Assembly (NCBI GenBank): GCA_964195405.1
Contig: CAXMPK010000029.1
Span: 44,374 to 108,373, forward strand
Reading direction: 5' to 3'
Source: CAXMPK01 sp964195405
GTDB lineage: Bacteria; Actinomycetota; Acidimicrobiia; Spongiisociales; ZC4RG35
DNA length: 64,000 nt
Positions within the stretch are counted from its first letter, which is position 1; every line of letters begins with the position of its first letter. Below the pieces are notes generated by a model that was not told the DNA's origin, ran no database searches, and saw nothing but the letters and a program-made list of their open reading frames with translations. The position numbers and the translations under genes were made by a program. Of this stretch, positions 42,772 to 51,571 are shown in pieces.

Positions 42772-44304
42772 TCAGACTCCCCAGCCGCCCCCACCCGGGG
42801 TGTGAACGATCAGTCGATCGCCAGGTTCGACGTCGATCGTGATCTTGCCGGGGAGCCGTTCCTTGGTGGCATTGTTCCGAACCAGCCAATCTTCACCGAC
42901 CGCTCCAGGCTCGCCACCAGCGAGACCCCACGGTGCATTTCTCCTCCTCTCGCCCATCAGCGAAAGGGTTGCTGCTGTGTCGAAAACGATCTCACGACGA
43001 ATTCCCTCTCCACCTTGGTACCGACCGGCGCCACCGCTGTCTCGACGGAGCGTGTAAGCCTCCACGCGAAACGGATAGTGGGTGTGGAGGGCCTCGATCG
43101 GTGTGTTCTGAGTGTTGGTCATACCGGTTTGGATACCCGACTGGCCATCCCGATAAGGACGGGCACCCTGACCCCCGGCCACCGTTTCGTAATAGGCGAA
43201 GTCGTCATTGCCAATTAGAACATTGTTCATGGTTCCCTGCGAGGCTGCTGGGATTCGATCGGGCACCGCTTGTGCCAGGGCGCCCAACAAGACGTCGGCG
43301 ATCCGCTGACTGGTTTCGACGTTCCCTGCCGCGACGGCCGCGGGCGCCAGCGCGTTCACAATCGTCCCCTCCGGCGCCGTCAGTGAGATCGGGCGGTAAC
43401 AACCGCCGTTGGCGGGTATAGATGGGTCGGTTGCCACCCGAACCGCGTAGTAGAGACAAGACCTGGTGACGGCTTCGACAGCGTTGAAATTCGACTCCAC
43501 CTGAGGGTCGGACTTGCTGAAGTCGGCGTGAAGTGTGGCGGCTTCGATGGTGATGGCAACTCGGATCGCCACGTCCTGGTCGCCAAACTCCATGAAGTCC
43601 TCAAAGGAGTAGATCCCATCCGGAAGAGCCTCTAGAGCGGACGTCATACGTCGCTCGCCATACTCGAGCAATGCGTGGGTCACGCCTTCAAAAGGTGCCA
43701 ATCCCTCTTTGGCGACAAGATCCTGGAGACGACGCACCGCAACCGCGTTGGCACCCATTTGGGCGTCGAGGTCGCCACGGCGTTCCCATGGAGTCCGAGA
43801 AGCCTCAACAAACGGCACCAGAAACTCATCGACCCACCGATCGTCCTGAACCGCAACAGTCGGAGGGACGATGTGTCCCTCCTGGACCAGAGTCGTTGCA
43901 TGAGCTGGCATCGACCCTGGAGCCTCCCCGCCGACATCGGCGTGATGGGCTCGATTGGCAACCCAGGCGATGTGACGACCGCCGACAAACACTGGCGCCA
44001 GCACTGTCAGGTCGTTGAGATGGGTGCCGCCATAAAACGGGTCATTGACGGCGTATTGAACCCCTGGGACCGGGTCGAAAGCCCGAAGACAAGCGGCCAC
44101 CGACTCGGGCATCGACCCGAGGTGTACCGGAATGTGCTCGGCCTGAGCCAGCATCTCACCGTCGGGTGTGAACACCGCGGCCGAGCAATCGGCTCGTTCC
44201 TTTATGTTGGGAGACAGCGAGGTGCGACGGAGGACACCTCCCATCTCCCCGGCTATGGCCGAGAAACGGTTCCGGGCGACTTCGAGAGTGATGGGATCGA
44301 TCAT
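42772..44304 (-). CDS. hyuB: Hydantoinase B / oxoprolinase beta-type subunit
   Basis: HyuB-type subunits open cyclic amides (hydantoins, 5-oxoproline) with ATP together with HyuA. The 510-residue protein starts IDPITLEVARNRFSAIAGEMG and has LSPNIKERADCSAAVFTPDGEM, NDPFYGGTHLNDL and the C-terminal RDSGGAGRYQGGEGIRRE and PGGGGWG. All are family hallmarks. The ATG overlaps the alkD-like stop in ATGA. Operon order is hyuA, alkD-like, hyuB. The true substrate cannot be told. Confidence 0.9.
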   Translation of the reverse strand: MIDPITLEVARNRFSAIAGEMGGVLRRTSLSPNIKERADCSAAVFTPDGEMLAQAEHIPVHLGSMPESVAACLRAFDPVPGVQYAVNDPFYGGTHLNDLTVLAPVFVGGRHIAWVANRAHHADVGGEAPGSMPAHATTLVQEGHIVPPTVAVQDDRWVDEFLVPFVEASRTPWERRGDLDAQMGANAVAVRRLQDLVAKEGLAPFEGVTHALLEYGERRMTSALEALPDGIYSFEDFMEFGDQDVAIRVAITIEAATLHADFSKSDPQVESNFNAVEAVTRSCLYYAVRVATDPSIPANGGCYRPISLTAPEGTIVNALAPAAVAAGNVETSQRIADVLLGALAQAVPDRIPAASQGTMNNVLIGNDDFAYYETVAGGQGARPYRDGQSGIQTGMTNTQNTPIEALHTHYPFRVEAYTLRRDSGGAGRYQGGEGIRREIVFDTAATLSLMGERRRNAPWGLAGGEPGAVGEDWLVRNNATKERLPGKITIDVEPGDRLIVHTPGGGGWGV

Positions 44305-45002
44305 TTGCCCACGAGATGGCCGATGTGCTTGGTGGCCTCCCGATAGCTGAGACCGGAGAGGTCCTCACGATGGCTCGTGGCAAAGGCCGCGACGGCCGCG
44401 GCATCGGTCTTGGCGTACTCACGAAGAGACCATCCGATCGCCTTACGGATGAAGAACTCCTTCTCGAAGGCGCGCTGCTCACAGAAGGAGAACAGTCGAT
44501 CCGCATCGGTACGCTCCTTGGCCCCGACCTGGCAGATGATCGCCGAGCGACGCAGCCACATGTCATCTGCATCGATCCAGGTGTCGACTTTCGGCCAAAC
44601 CTCCAAGGGAAATTCCAGAACCAGCTCCCTAACCATGTGCGTCGATGCCTCATCGACAAAGTCCCACCATGCACCCTCAACGACAAAGCGGCGGTACAAC
44701 GACAGCGATGCCGGAACCATGAACTGACGATGTTTCACCGCCACCCTCTGGGCGATGTACTTCTCCTCCCGATGAGGAAGGCGCCACAGGGCCAGCACCA
44801 GCCTCTCGTATTCGGCTCGGGTTGGTGGTGGGAAGTTCTTGACCACCTGCCTGAGCACCGGAATCAGACCGGGTTTCTGCACACCGTAGAAAGGCATCTC
44901 GGTTTTCATGTAGGCCTGCATCCGCGCTGCCTTGTCCGGATTGGCTTGATCGGCGAGAGCCGACTGCACATAGATGGAGGCTTCGTTCACCCAATCAGCC
45001 AT
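44301..45002 (-). CDS. DNA alkylation repair protein (AlkD-like HEAT-repeat glycosylase)
   Basis: The family excises N3/N7-alkyl purines using a HEAT-repeat fold without base flipping. The 233-residue protein shows the typical start YMKTEMPFYGVQKPGLIPVLRQV, then REEKYIAQRVAV, the WWDFVDEASTHMV segment holding the conserved Trp and Asp, and EFFIRKAIGWSLREYAKTD. ATG 45002 overlaps the hyuA stop by eight bases; the frame opens earlier inside hyuA. Its place between hyuA and hyuB is odd, since the two hyu products form one enzyme. Confidence 0.87.
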   Translation of the reverse strand: MADWVNEASIYVQSALADQANPDKAARMQAYMKTEMPFYGVQKPGLIPVLRQVVKNFPPPTRAEYERLVLALWRLPHREEKYIAQRVAVKHRQFMVPASLSLYRRFVVEGAWWDFVDEASTHMVRELVLEFPLEVWPKVDTWIDADDMWLRRSAIICQVGAKERTDADRLFSFCEQRAFEKEFFIRKAIGWSLREYAKTDAAAVAAFATSHREDLSGLSYREATKHIGHLVGK

Positions 45003-46830
45003 TGGAAATTTCCAAGCTTCCGTCAGCGAGTACCTGTAGCCGGTCGCCGGCCGCGATGAGGACTGCGGAGTTGTCTTCGACAACCACGCCCGGGCCATCA
45101 ATCTCGAACCCCGCCGGAAGTGTTTCTCTTTGCCAGATGCCATCGCGATGTTGAGGCGTGGAATTCGACGGCACTGATGGCAGATCACTCCATGAGAGTG
45201 GAGCTGATCCCGAGGCCGCGGCGCGCACATTCACCACTTCGATTGGCTCGTCGGGGCGATCAAAGCCAAACCGCTGAACATGGAGTGCCTCGAATCGACG
45301 CCGGGTCTCATCCCAAGAACCAGCCACAACTTCGAGTTCGTGCGATTGCCCGAGGTAACGAACATCGACACTCACGATCAGTTCAGTGGCATCGACGTCG
45401 AACGTTTCGTTGAAGGCATCTGATGTCTCAGACCGAATTGCAGCGATCACGGCGGCCAACTGCATGTCGCCCGAGGGGAGCATCACCGTTCTTGCACGGT
45501 CTGCTCGGGGCGGCGCGAGCATCAACCCAAGGGCGGAAAAGACTCCTGACAGCGGTGGGATCAGGGTTGTGGCCATTCCGAGGCGACGGGCGAGACGGGA
45601 GCCATGAAGCCCACCGGCCCCACCAAAGGCAACCAAAACTGCGTCGCGCGGATCGGATCCTTCCTCGACCGACACCGAGCGAAGTGCGTGCTCCATGTGA
45701 CTGTCAACCACTTCGAGAATTCCCGCAGTTGTCTGTTCTTCGTTGAGTCCGATCTCGTCACCCAGTGAGGCGATGGCAGACCTGGCCGCGGGAACGTTGA
45801 GGGCCACGGTCCCTCCGAGGGCGAGATCGGGGGGGATATTTCCTGCTGCGACGTTGGCATCGGTGACGGTCGGCAACGTACCGCCGGTGAGGTAACAAGC
45901 AGGGCCTGGTTCTGCGCCCGCCGACTGCGGCCCAACCCGAAGAGCGCCACCCGGGTCGACCCATGCAATGGAGCCGCCACCGGCTCCGATGGTTCGGATG
46001 GGGACGGAGGGCACCCGATTGACCCGACCGGCAATCATGTGACCGGGCCCAACCGAGATGGCGCCCTCAGTGATACGGCACACGTCGGTCGAAGTTCCGC
46101 CCATGTCGAACGACAGCACCGTTTCGTAGCCATGATGCTGACCCAAGGCGGCAGCGGCTACAGCTCCCCCGGCTGGACCCGATAGAACAAGCCTGCCGGC
46201 TGACGAGGTGCCTCCCTCGAAGGGAATCAGACCACCGGCCGAGGTCATGATGAGACGTGTCTTCATTTCTAGACGGGCATCCAATGACCGGAGGTAGTCG
46301 GCCACCGAAGGGGTCAGATATGCAGAAAGGACAGTTGTGGCTGTCCGCTCGAACTCTCGAAACTCTGGTGAGATGTCCGAGGATAAAAGGACAGGCTTGT
46401 CGATCGCCTTGGCCATCTCTCGTTCACGTGAAGGGTCTTTGTAGGAGTCGATCAGAACGACCGCTACCACGTCACATTCTCCGATTTCGGCCGGATCACT
46501 GACCCGCAGTTCACGTGGGACCAGTGGTGTGGGCCGATCGGAAGCGCTGTCGTACAGCGAAGGCCGATCTTGACGTCCGATCTCCAACAGATCCTCGTAT
46601 CCGGCATCGGTCACCAGGCCAACACGACCTCCCCGTTCCTCGAGGAGGGCATTTGTTGCAGCAGTTGTCCCATGCAGGAACATGTCGTCTGCAATCCCCC
46701 CAACTGCACTCGCCACAGCCACCGACTGATCTTCACTGGTGGGCACCTTGTGACCCAGAATCGCCTCGCCGTCATAGGTGACCACGTCGGTAAATGTGCC
46801 ACCGACGTCAACGCCGATCACTTTGGCCAT
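44995..46830 (-). CDS. hyuA: Hydantoinase A / oxoprolinase alpha-type subunit
   Basis: HyuA is the ASKHA-fold ATPase partner of HyuB. The phosphate motif VIGVDVGGTFTDVV opens the protein, FLHGTTAATNALLE follows, and the second ATPase motif is SFDMGGTSTDVC. GAGGGSIAWVDPGGALRVGP and VAFGGAGGLHG are also diagnostic. ATG 46830 is used because the first strand starts there; the frame extends to 46857. 611 residues. It is the first gene of the hyuA-alkD-hyuB operon. Confidence 0.91.
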   Translation of the reverse strand: MAKVIGVDVGGTFTDVVTYDGEAILGHKVPTSEDQSVAVASAVGGIADDMFLHGTTAATNALLEERGGRVGLVTDAGYEDLLEIGRQDRPSLYDSASDRPTPLVPRELRVSDPAEIGECDVVAVVLIDSYKDPSREREMAKAIDKPVLLSSDISPEFREFERTATTVLSAYLTPSVADYLRSLDARLEMKTRLIMTSAGGLIPFEGGTSSAGRLVLSGPAGGAVAAAALGQHHGYETVLSFDMGGTSTDVCRITEGAISVGPGHMIAGRVNRVPSVPIRTIGAGGGSIAWVDPGGALRVGPQSAGAEPGPACYLTGGTLPTVTDANVAAGNIPPDLALGGTVALNVPAARSAIASLGDEIGLNEEQTTAGILEVVDSHMEHALRSVSVEEGSDPRDAVLVAFGGAGGLHGSRLARRLGMATTLIPPLSGVFSALGLMLAPPRADRARTVMLPSGDMQLAAVIAAIRSETSDAFNETFDVDATELIVSVDVRYLGQSHELEVVAGSWDETRRRFEALHVQRFGFDRPDEPIEVVNVRAAASGSAPLSWSDLPSVPSNSTPQHRDGIWQRETLPAGFEIDGPGVVVEDNSAVLIAAGDRLQVLADGSLEISNG

Positions 46831-46850
46831 GGGACTACGCTCCTCGCCCA

Positions 46851-47108
46851 ATGCCAATTACCTCCACACCCACACCAAACCCGAACGCGTTGAAGTTCTC
46901 GATAGGAGTCCTCATCGGAGGGCCGGGCACAGTTGTCAAGGGTGGCACCACCGATGAAGCATTCGCTTCCGCACTGGTAGAACTCAGCGGTGTGACCAGC
47001 GTGTTCTTTACTGCTGATTTCGTGACTATCTCCAAGACTGCGGAAGCCTCCTGGGATCAGATCACACAGGAAGCGACCGCGATTCTAGAGAGCCACTTCG
47101 ACGTCTGA
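46851..47108 (+). CDS. Nfu/NifU N-terminal domain protein
   Basis: An 85-residue protein with the Nfu N-terminal signature TPTPNPNALKFSIG followed by the beta-alpha pattern VTSVFFTADFVTISK. This domain occurs in Nfu-type iron-sulfur carriers, but the C-terminal CxxC scaffold domain is missing, so this is a stand-alone N domain. It may bind or target partners of cluster assembly. The start ATG 46851 lies just before the signature; the frame opens at 46794 in hyuA. It is divergent from hyuA by 20 bp. Confidence 0.78.
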   Translation: MPITSTPTPNPNALKFSIGVLIGGPGTVVKGGTTDEAFASALVELSGVTSVFFTADFVTISKTAEASWDQITQEATAILESHFDV

Positions 47109-47110
47109 GG

Positions 47111-47923
47111 TCAGGGCGCGATGACCGTGATCGGCCGCACGACGCCGTCGACGTCGGCTGACATCACCACCACGCTCCATCTGCCATCTGCCATCGTCTG
47201 ACCACCAACGACGGTGCCATATTTGGCCTCCAATGGATCGCCGATCTCTTCCGGTAACAGCACCAATTCGAGTGGATAGGGGATCAGGGCATCCGCATTT
47301 GTCACCAATGGTGGAGCAGCAATCCTTGGCAGCCCATCGTCGCCAAGGATTACCCGAAGTGTTGCGATTCGGGTTGGTTGGCGTACGAAGACCCCATCGC
47401 TGCCCGACCTCAGAGACCGCACGGCAACCTCCACCTCGAAAGCTAGGGCGTCGACCTCGACCACACTGGTTGCTGCCACCCAATCGACGAACACCTGAAC
47501 GCCTTCTGGTGCCTGAGGCAGGGGGATTCCTTCCGGCATCAGACCAGCCAGGGTCTCGCTCGACTCGGTTGACCCGTCAACACCGAAGTACTCGACGGCG
47601 AACCACTCGGCATGTGCCGCTGCCTGATCAATGAGGCGCTCCGGATCAACGGCGTATAGATCGGCTTCCGCGATAACCACTGGGGTGCCGAGTGTCGTCG
47701 CCGGAGCAATCGGAATCGCAGCTATGGGAGCCGTTGGCTGCACGACTGCGACGGGAACACTGTCGAGCGCCGGCAAGGGCCGGTTTTGCATGAAGGTGTA
47801 CGCCAAAGCACCCACCACTACCGCTCCCGCTATCGCGTAGGCCAACCACTGCCGATCGGTCCCTTGCTTTTCGAGCGTTTCCCACGGGATTCGCTCGTAT
47901 ACCTCGTTTCTCTCCTCTTCCAT
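47111..47923 (-). CDS. Single-span membrane protein of unknown function
   Basis: A 270-residue protein with a cytoplasmic N-terminus (MEEERNEVYERIPWETLEK), one membrane helix (about 27-44, LAYAIAGAVVVGALAYTF), a Pro/Ala/Val-rich linker and an extracellular beta-rich domain of about 180 residues. No catalytic motif is seen. The layout resembles conjugal-type or sporulation-like exported domains (NTF2-like fold is possible, unproven). It faces the Nfu gene with two bases between the ends. Confidence 0.62.
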   Translation of the reverse strand: MEEERNEVYERIPWETLEKQGTDRQWLAYAIAGAVVVGALAYTFMQNRPLPALDSVPVAVVQPTAPIAAIPIAPATTLGTPVVIAEADLYAVDPERLIDQAAAHAEWFAVEYFGVDGSTESSETLAGLMPEGIPLPQAPEGVQVFVDWVAATSVVEVDALAFEVEVAVRSLRSGSDGVFVRQPTRIATLRVILGDDGLPRIAAPPLVTNADALIPYPLELVLLPEEIGDPLEAKYGTVVGGQTMADGRWSVVVMSADVDGVVRPITVIAP

Positions 47924-48027
47924 TCCTCGAACGTAAGAAGCCCTGAACCTCAGTTCAAGGGGGTTGATGCCAGGACCTCCCCTTCAACCGGGGAACTTTC
48001 TGACCCCGGGCTATCGTCTGAAAGGAA

Positions 48028-48624
48028 ATGGGAGCCAACCTAGATCCGAAACCAGGCCGATGGATCCTCCCCCTTGTGATCTTGGGGATGATCGGATTCA
48101 CCTATTTCTTCGTCCGCGAGTTGCCCGAGGCGTCACCGGATACCACGTTGATCGGTCAACCTGTGACGACCACGATTCCGGAGTCAACCGGAACCTCGGA
48201 AGATCTCGTTGGCGGCACTTTGGATCCCGAGACTCAGGCATATGTCGACGAGCTCGACACCACCAACGACGCTTTGCAGCTTTTGGGCGTTGAGATACTC
48301 ACGGCGAATGACGGGTTCGACGCCGACCCGCGCGAGGTTCCTTACGAAGAGGCTGAACAGCGTTTCGAGGCGGTCCAAACCCAAACCCAGGTGCTGGCCG
48401 ACGACCTCGACGCCTTGGCCGTGCCGGAGGGGATGGAGATCAATCAGGAGGCCCTGAAGACCGCCATGCAGTTCGTCGCACTCTCGGCAGGCGACGCACT
48501 AAGCGGACTCCGTTCGACGGACAGCGGCGAACTTCGCCAGAACGCCGTCGAGGCTTACACAAAGCACGTTGCAGACTTTGCCACCGAAGTCACCAACGCC
48601 CACAACACGGCCGACTCCCTCTAA
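48028..48624 (+). CDS. Membrane-anchored helical protein of unknown function
   Basis: A 198-residue protein with one N-terminal membrane helix (about 12-30, WILPLVILGMIGFTYFFV), a short Thr/Ser/Pro linker and an all-helical extracellular domain rich in Glu, Asp, Ala and Gln (QRFEAVQTQTQVLADDLDAL). No known motif is present. It begins about 100 bp from the divergent 47111 gene. A weak AAAGGA precedes the ATG. Confidence 0.58.
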   Translation: MGANLDPKPGRWILPLVILGMIGFTYFFVRELPEASPDTTLIGQPVTTTIPESTGTSEDLVGGTLDPETQAYVDELDTTNDALQLLGVEILTANDGFDADPREVPYEEAEQRFEAVQTQTQVLADDLDALAVPEGMEINQEALKTAMQFVALSAGDALSGLRSTDSGELRQNAVEAYTKHVADFATEVTNAHNTADSL

Positions 48625-48694
48625 ACCTCGCGAACCTCAGCTACTACGACCCATATCCGGGCCGAATCCGGTCATCTTCGTCGCGTTGGGAGGT

Positions 48695-50119
48695 CTAAAT
48701 GTCGTAGTAGAGGTGGAACTCGTAGGGATGGGGGCGGAGTCGCACCGGGTCAACCTCGTGTTCCCTCTTGTAGGACAGGTAGGCGTCGATGAGATCTTCT
48801 GTGAACACACCACCCTGGAGCAGGAAGTCGTGGTCGGCCTCAAGGGCGTCGAGCGCTTCATCGAGACTGCCCGGTACTGAGGGCAGACCCTTCAACTCGG
48901 CCGGCGGCAGGTCGTAAATATCCTTGTCCACTGGAGCGTGGGGCTCAATCCGATTCTGAACACCGTCCAGACCCGCCATCAGCATCGCTGCAAACGAAAG
49001 GGAAGGGTTGGCGGCTGTGTCCGGGCAGCGGAACTCGATCCGCTTCGCTGCTGGTGCCTGTGAATACTGTGGGATCCGGATTGCAGCCGAACGGTTCCGA
49101 CTCGAATACACCAAGTTCACGGGTGCCTCGAAGCCGGGGACCAATCGGTGATACGAGTTGGTCGTCGGCGCAGCAAATGCCAAGACAGCTTGCGCGTGCT
49201 TGAGCAACCCGCCGATGTACCAACGCGCCAGATCAGAGAGACCGGCATATCCCCCTTCATCGAACATCAGTGTCTCCCCGTCCTTCCACAACGACTGGTG
49301 GGTATGCATGCCAGACCCGTTGTCTTCGAAGATCGGCTTGGGCATGAATGTGACCGTTTTCCCCACCTCCCATGCCGTGTTCTTCACGATGTACTTGTAG
49401 AGAGTGACGTTGTCGGCGGTACGCAACAATGTGTCGTAGCGCATATCGATCTCAGCCTGGCCCGCCGTTCCCACCTCATGGTGCTGGACTTCGATTTCGA
49501 TCCCAGCGTCCTCGAGACGAGCTGTCATCTCGGAACGAAGGTCCTGGAAATGGTCTGTGGGAGGGACAGGGAAGTAGCCCTCTTGGTAGCGAGGCTTGTA
49601 GCCGAGGTTTCCCCCCTCTTCGTACTCCCCAGAATTCCAAGCGCCTTCGACAGAGTCGACAAAGTAATAACCGGAGTTCTGATCCTGACCGAAGCGAACA
49701 TCGTCGAAGATGTAGAACTCGGCCTCGGGGCCCCAGTAGGAAATGTCAGCAATCCCGGTACTGATCAGGTAGTCCTCCGCCTTCTTGGCGACATAACGAG
49801 GGTCCTTCTCATAAGGCGTGCCCGTGATCGGGTCGTTGACGAAGCAGTAGAGAATCAGTGTCTTCCTGTCCCGAAAGACGTCATCGACCGCTGTCGATGG
49901 GTCGGGGATCAGGAGCATGTCTGACTCCTGAATGTCCTGGAACCCACGGATCGAGGAGCCGTCGAATCCAAAGCCATCCTCAAATGACTCTTCGGTCAAT
50001 TGGTGGGTGGGAACAGTGAAATGCTGGACCTGGCCGGGGAGGTCGCAAAAGCGAAGGTCGATGAATTCGTATCCCTCATCGACGATAAGGGATAAGACGT
50101 CGGCAGCCGTCTTGGTCAC
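48695..50119 (-). CDS. glnA: Type I glutamine synthetase
   Basis: GlnA makes glutamine from glutamate, ammonia and ATP. The 474-residue protein has GFGFDGSSIRGFQ, the metal-site Glu residues in YWGPEAEFYIFD, EVGTAGQAEIDM, and RLVPGFEAPVNLVYSSRNRSA. The adenylylation-type Tyr is present in DKDIYDLPPAELKG, so covalent control by GlnE is likely. The GTG start at 50119 is fixed by AAAGGAG about seven bases upstream. It stands alone, divergent from purA. Confidence 0.95.
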   Translation of the reverse strand: MTKTAADVLSLIVDEGYEFIDLRFCDLPGQVQHFTVPTHQLTEESFEDGFGFDGSSIRGFQDIQESDMLLIPDPSTAVDDVFRDRKTLILYCFVNDPITGTPYEKDPRYVAKKAEDYLISTGIADISYWGPEAEFYIFDDVRFGQDQNSGYYFVDSVEGAWNSGEYEEGGNLGYKPRYQEGYFPVPPTDHFQDLRSEMTARLEDAGIEIEVQHHEVGTAGQAEIDMRYDTLLRTADNVTLYKYIVKNTAWEVGKTVTFMPKPIFEDNGSGMHTHQSLWKDGETLMFDEGGYAGLSDLARWYIGGLLKHAQAVLAFAAPTTNSYHRLVPGFEAPVNLVYSSRNRSAAIRIPQYSQAPAAKRIEFRCPDTAANPSLSFAAMLMAGLDGVQNRIEPHAPVDKDIYDLPPAELKGLPSVPGSLDEALDALEADHDFLLQGGVFTEDLIDAYLSYKREHEVDPVRLRPHPYEFHLYYDI

Positions 50120-50296
50120 GTTGCTCTCCTTTGTGTAGTTCTTCTTACGCGAACATAGACTTTCTATCTGCAATCAGTTGCCGGTCGGTTGCCGAAGTGT
50201 GAACTCTCTGTTTCGCCGTTTCCACAGCCGAGCGTGTGCAGCCATGGCCCTGTGAGGGCCACCACTGCACACGCATGACTACCGTCGCTCCACGTC
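50120..50296. promoter_or_regulatory. glnA-purA divergent intergenic region
   Basis: 177 bp hold the promoters of glnA (minus) and purA (plus). The purA half carries the family-A palindromic repeat, which ends 22 bases before the purA ATG. Apart from the glnA ribosome-binding site, I see no clear operator. Confidence 0.5.
50232..50274. repeat. Palindromic repeat family A, copy 2 (43 nt)
   Basis: Same 43-nt length and same outer stem GCGTGTGCAG / CTGCACACGC as copy 1 at 35711-35753. The inner stem is TGGCCCT-GTG-AGGGCCA, one pair longer than in copy 1. It lies between two divergent genes, so it is not a terminator for either. Confidence 0.9.
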
Positions 50297-51571
50297 ATGC
50301 CAGCCACCATCGTTATCGGCGCCCAATGGGGTGACGAGGGCAAAGGCCGTGTCGTTGACTTCTTTGCCGAAAAGGCCGACTACGTAGTCCGTTTCCAAGG
50401 TGGGAACAACGCGGGGCACACCATCGTCGTCGGTGATGAGAAACTCGCTCTCTCATTGATCCCCTCTGGCATCCTCTACCCGGACTGTGTTCCAGTGATT
50501 GCGTCGGGCACCGTGATCGACCCTCAAGTCCTGCTCGCCGAGATGGATATGGCGACCGACCGAGGCCTTGATCCCAGTTCGGTGAAGCTCTCCACAAATG
50601 CCCATCTGATCATGCCCTATCACCGAAAACTGGATGCGGCAATCGAGCGCTATCTCGGCAAGAACCAGATCGGGACCACCAAAAAGGGAATTGGTCCCGC
50701 CTACACCGACAAGTACGCCCGCTTTGGAATCAGGGTCCAGGATCTCTTCGACGAGAAGATCTTCAGAGAGAAGGTCGAGGCGGCCCTCGTGGAGAAGAAC
50801 AAAATCCTCCCCCGCGTCTACAACACATTGCCCATGGATGCCGACGAGATCGTCGCTGAATACCTGGAATACGCGGAAAGGCTGAAACCTCATGTTGTCG
50901 ACACCTCGCTACTCCTCTGGAACGCAATTCAGGACGGGAAAAACGTCCTGTTCGAAGGGGCTCAGGGCACGTTGCTCGACATCGACCACGGCACCTACCC
51001 GTTCGTGACCTCGTCCAACGCCACAGCGGGAGGAGCAGTTGTGGGGACCGGTGTCGGACCCAAGGTCATCGATGAGGTGATCGGCGTGACCAAGGCTTAC
51101 ATCTCCCGCGTAGGCACCGGTCCATTCCCCACCGAACTCGACGATGAGACCGGTGACACCATGATCGAATTGGGGGGCGAGTACGGCACGGTCACCGGTC
51201 GTCGTCGTCGCTGCGGCTGGCTTGACCTGCTCGCACTCCGTTATGCGGTGCGGGTGAACAGTCTCACCAAGATCTTTCTGACGAAGCTGGACATTCTCTC
51301 CGCTTTTGACATCATCAAGGTGGCCACCGGATACCGATCGGCCGAAGGCGACTTCACCGATTTCCCCGCCCAGCAGTCTGTGCTCTATCACTGCGAGCCC
51401 ATTTACACCGAACTGTCTGGGTGGCGTGAAGATATCACCGGGATCCGGGAATATGACGACCTCCCCAAGGGGGCTCAGACGTACATCGAGTACATCCAGG
51501 ATTCGGTTGGCGTACCGGTGGGATGGGTTTCGGTTGGCCCGGAGCGCTCACAGCTGATCAACCTCTCATGA
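50297..51571 (+). CDS. purA: Adenylosuccinate synthetase
   Basis: PurA joins IMP and aspartate with GTP on the way to AMP. The GTP loop is IGAQWGDEGKGRVVDF at the N-terminus. GGNNAGHTIVV, KKGIGPAYTDKYAR, FEGAQGTLLDIDHGTYPFVT and TGRRRRCGWLDL are all intact. 424 residues is normal. Its stop overlaps the purD ATG in ATGA. It opens the purine block of the window. Confidence 0.97.
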   Translation: MPATIVIGAQWGDEGKGRVVDFFAEKADYVVRFQGGNNAGHTIVVGDEKLALSLIPSGILYPDCVPVIASGTVIDPQVLLAEMDMATDRGLDPSSVKLSTNAHLIMPYHRKLDAAIERYLGKNQIGTTKKGIGPAYTDKYARFGIRVQDLFDEKIFREKVEAALVEKNKILPRVYNTLPMDADEIVAEYLEYAERLKPHVVDTSLLLWNAIQDGKNVLFEGAQGTLLDIDHGTYPFVTSSNATAGGAVVGTGVGPKVIDEVIGVTKAYISRVGTGPFPTELDDETGDTMIELGGEYGTVTGRRRRCGWLDLLALRYAVRVNSLTKIFLTKLDILSAFDIIKVATGYRSAEGDFTDFPAQQSVLYHCEPIYTELSGWREDITGIREYDDLPKGAQTYIEYIQDSVGVPVGWVSVGPERSQLINLS

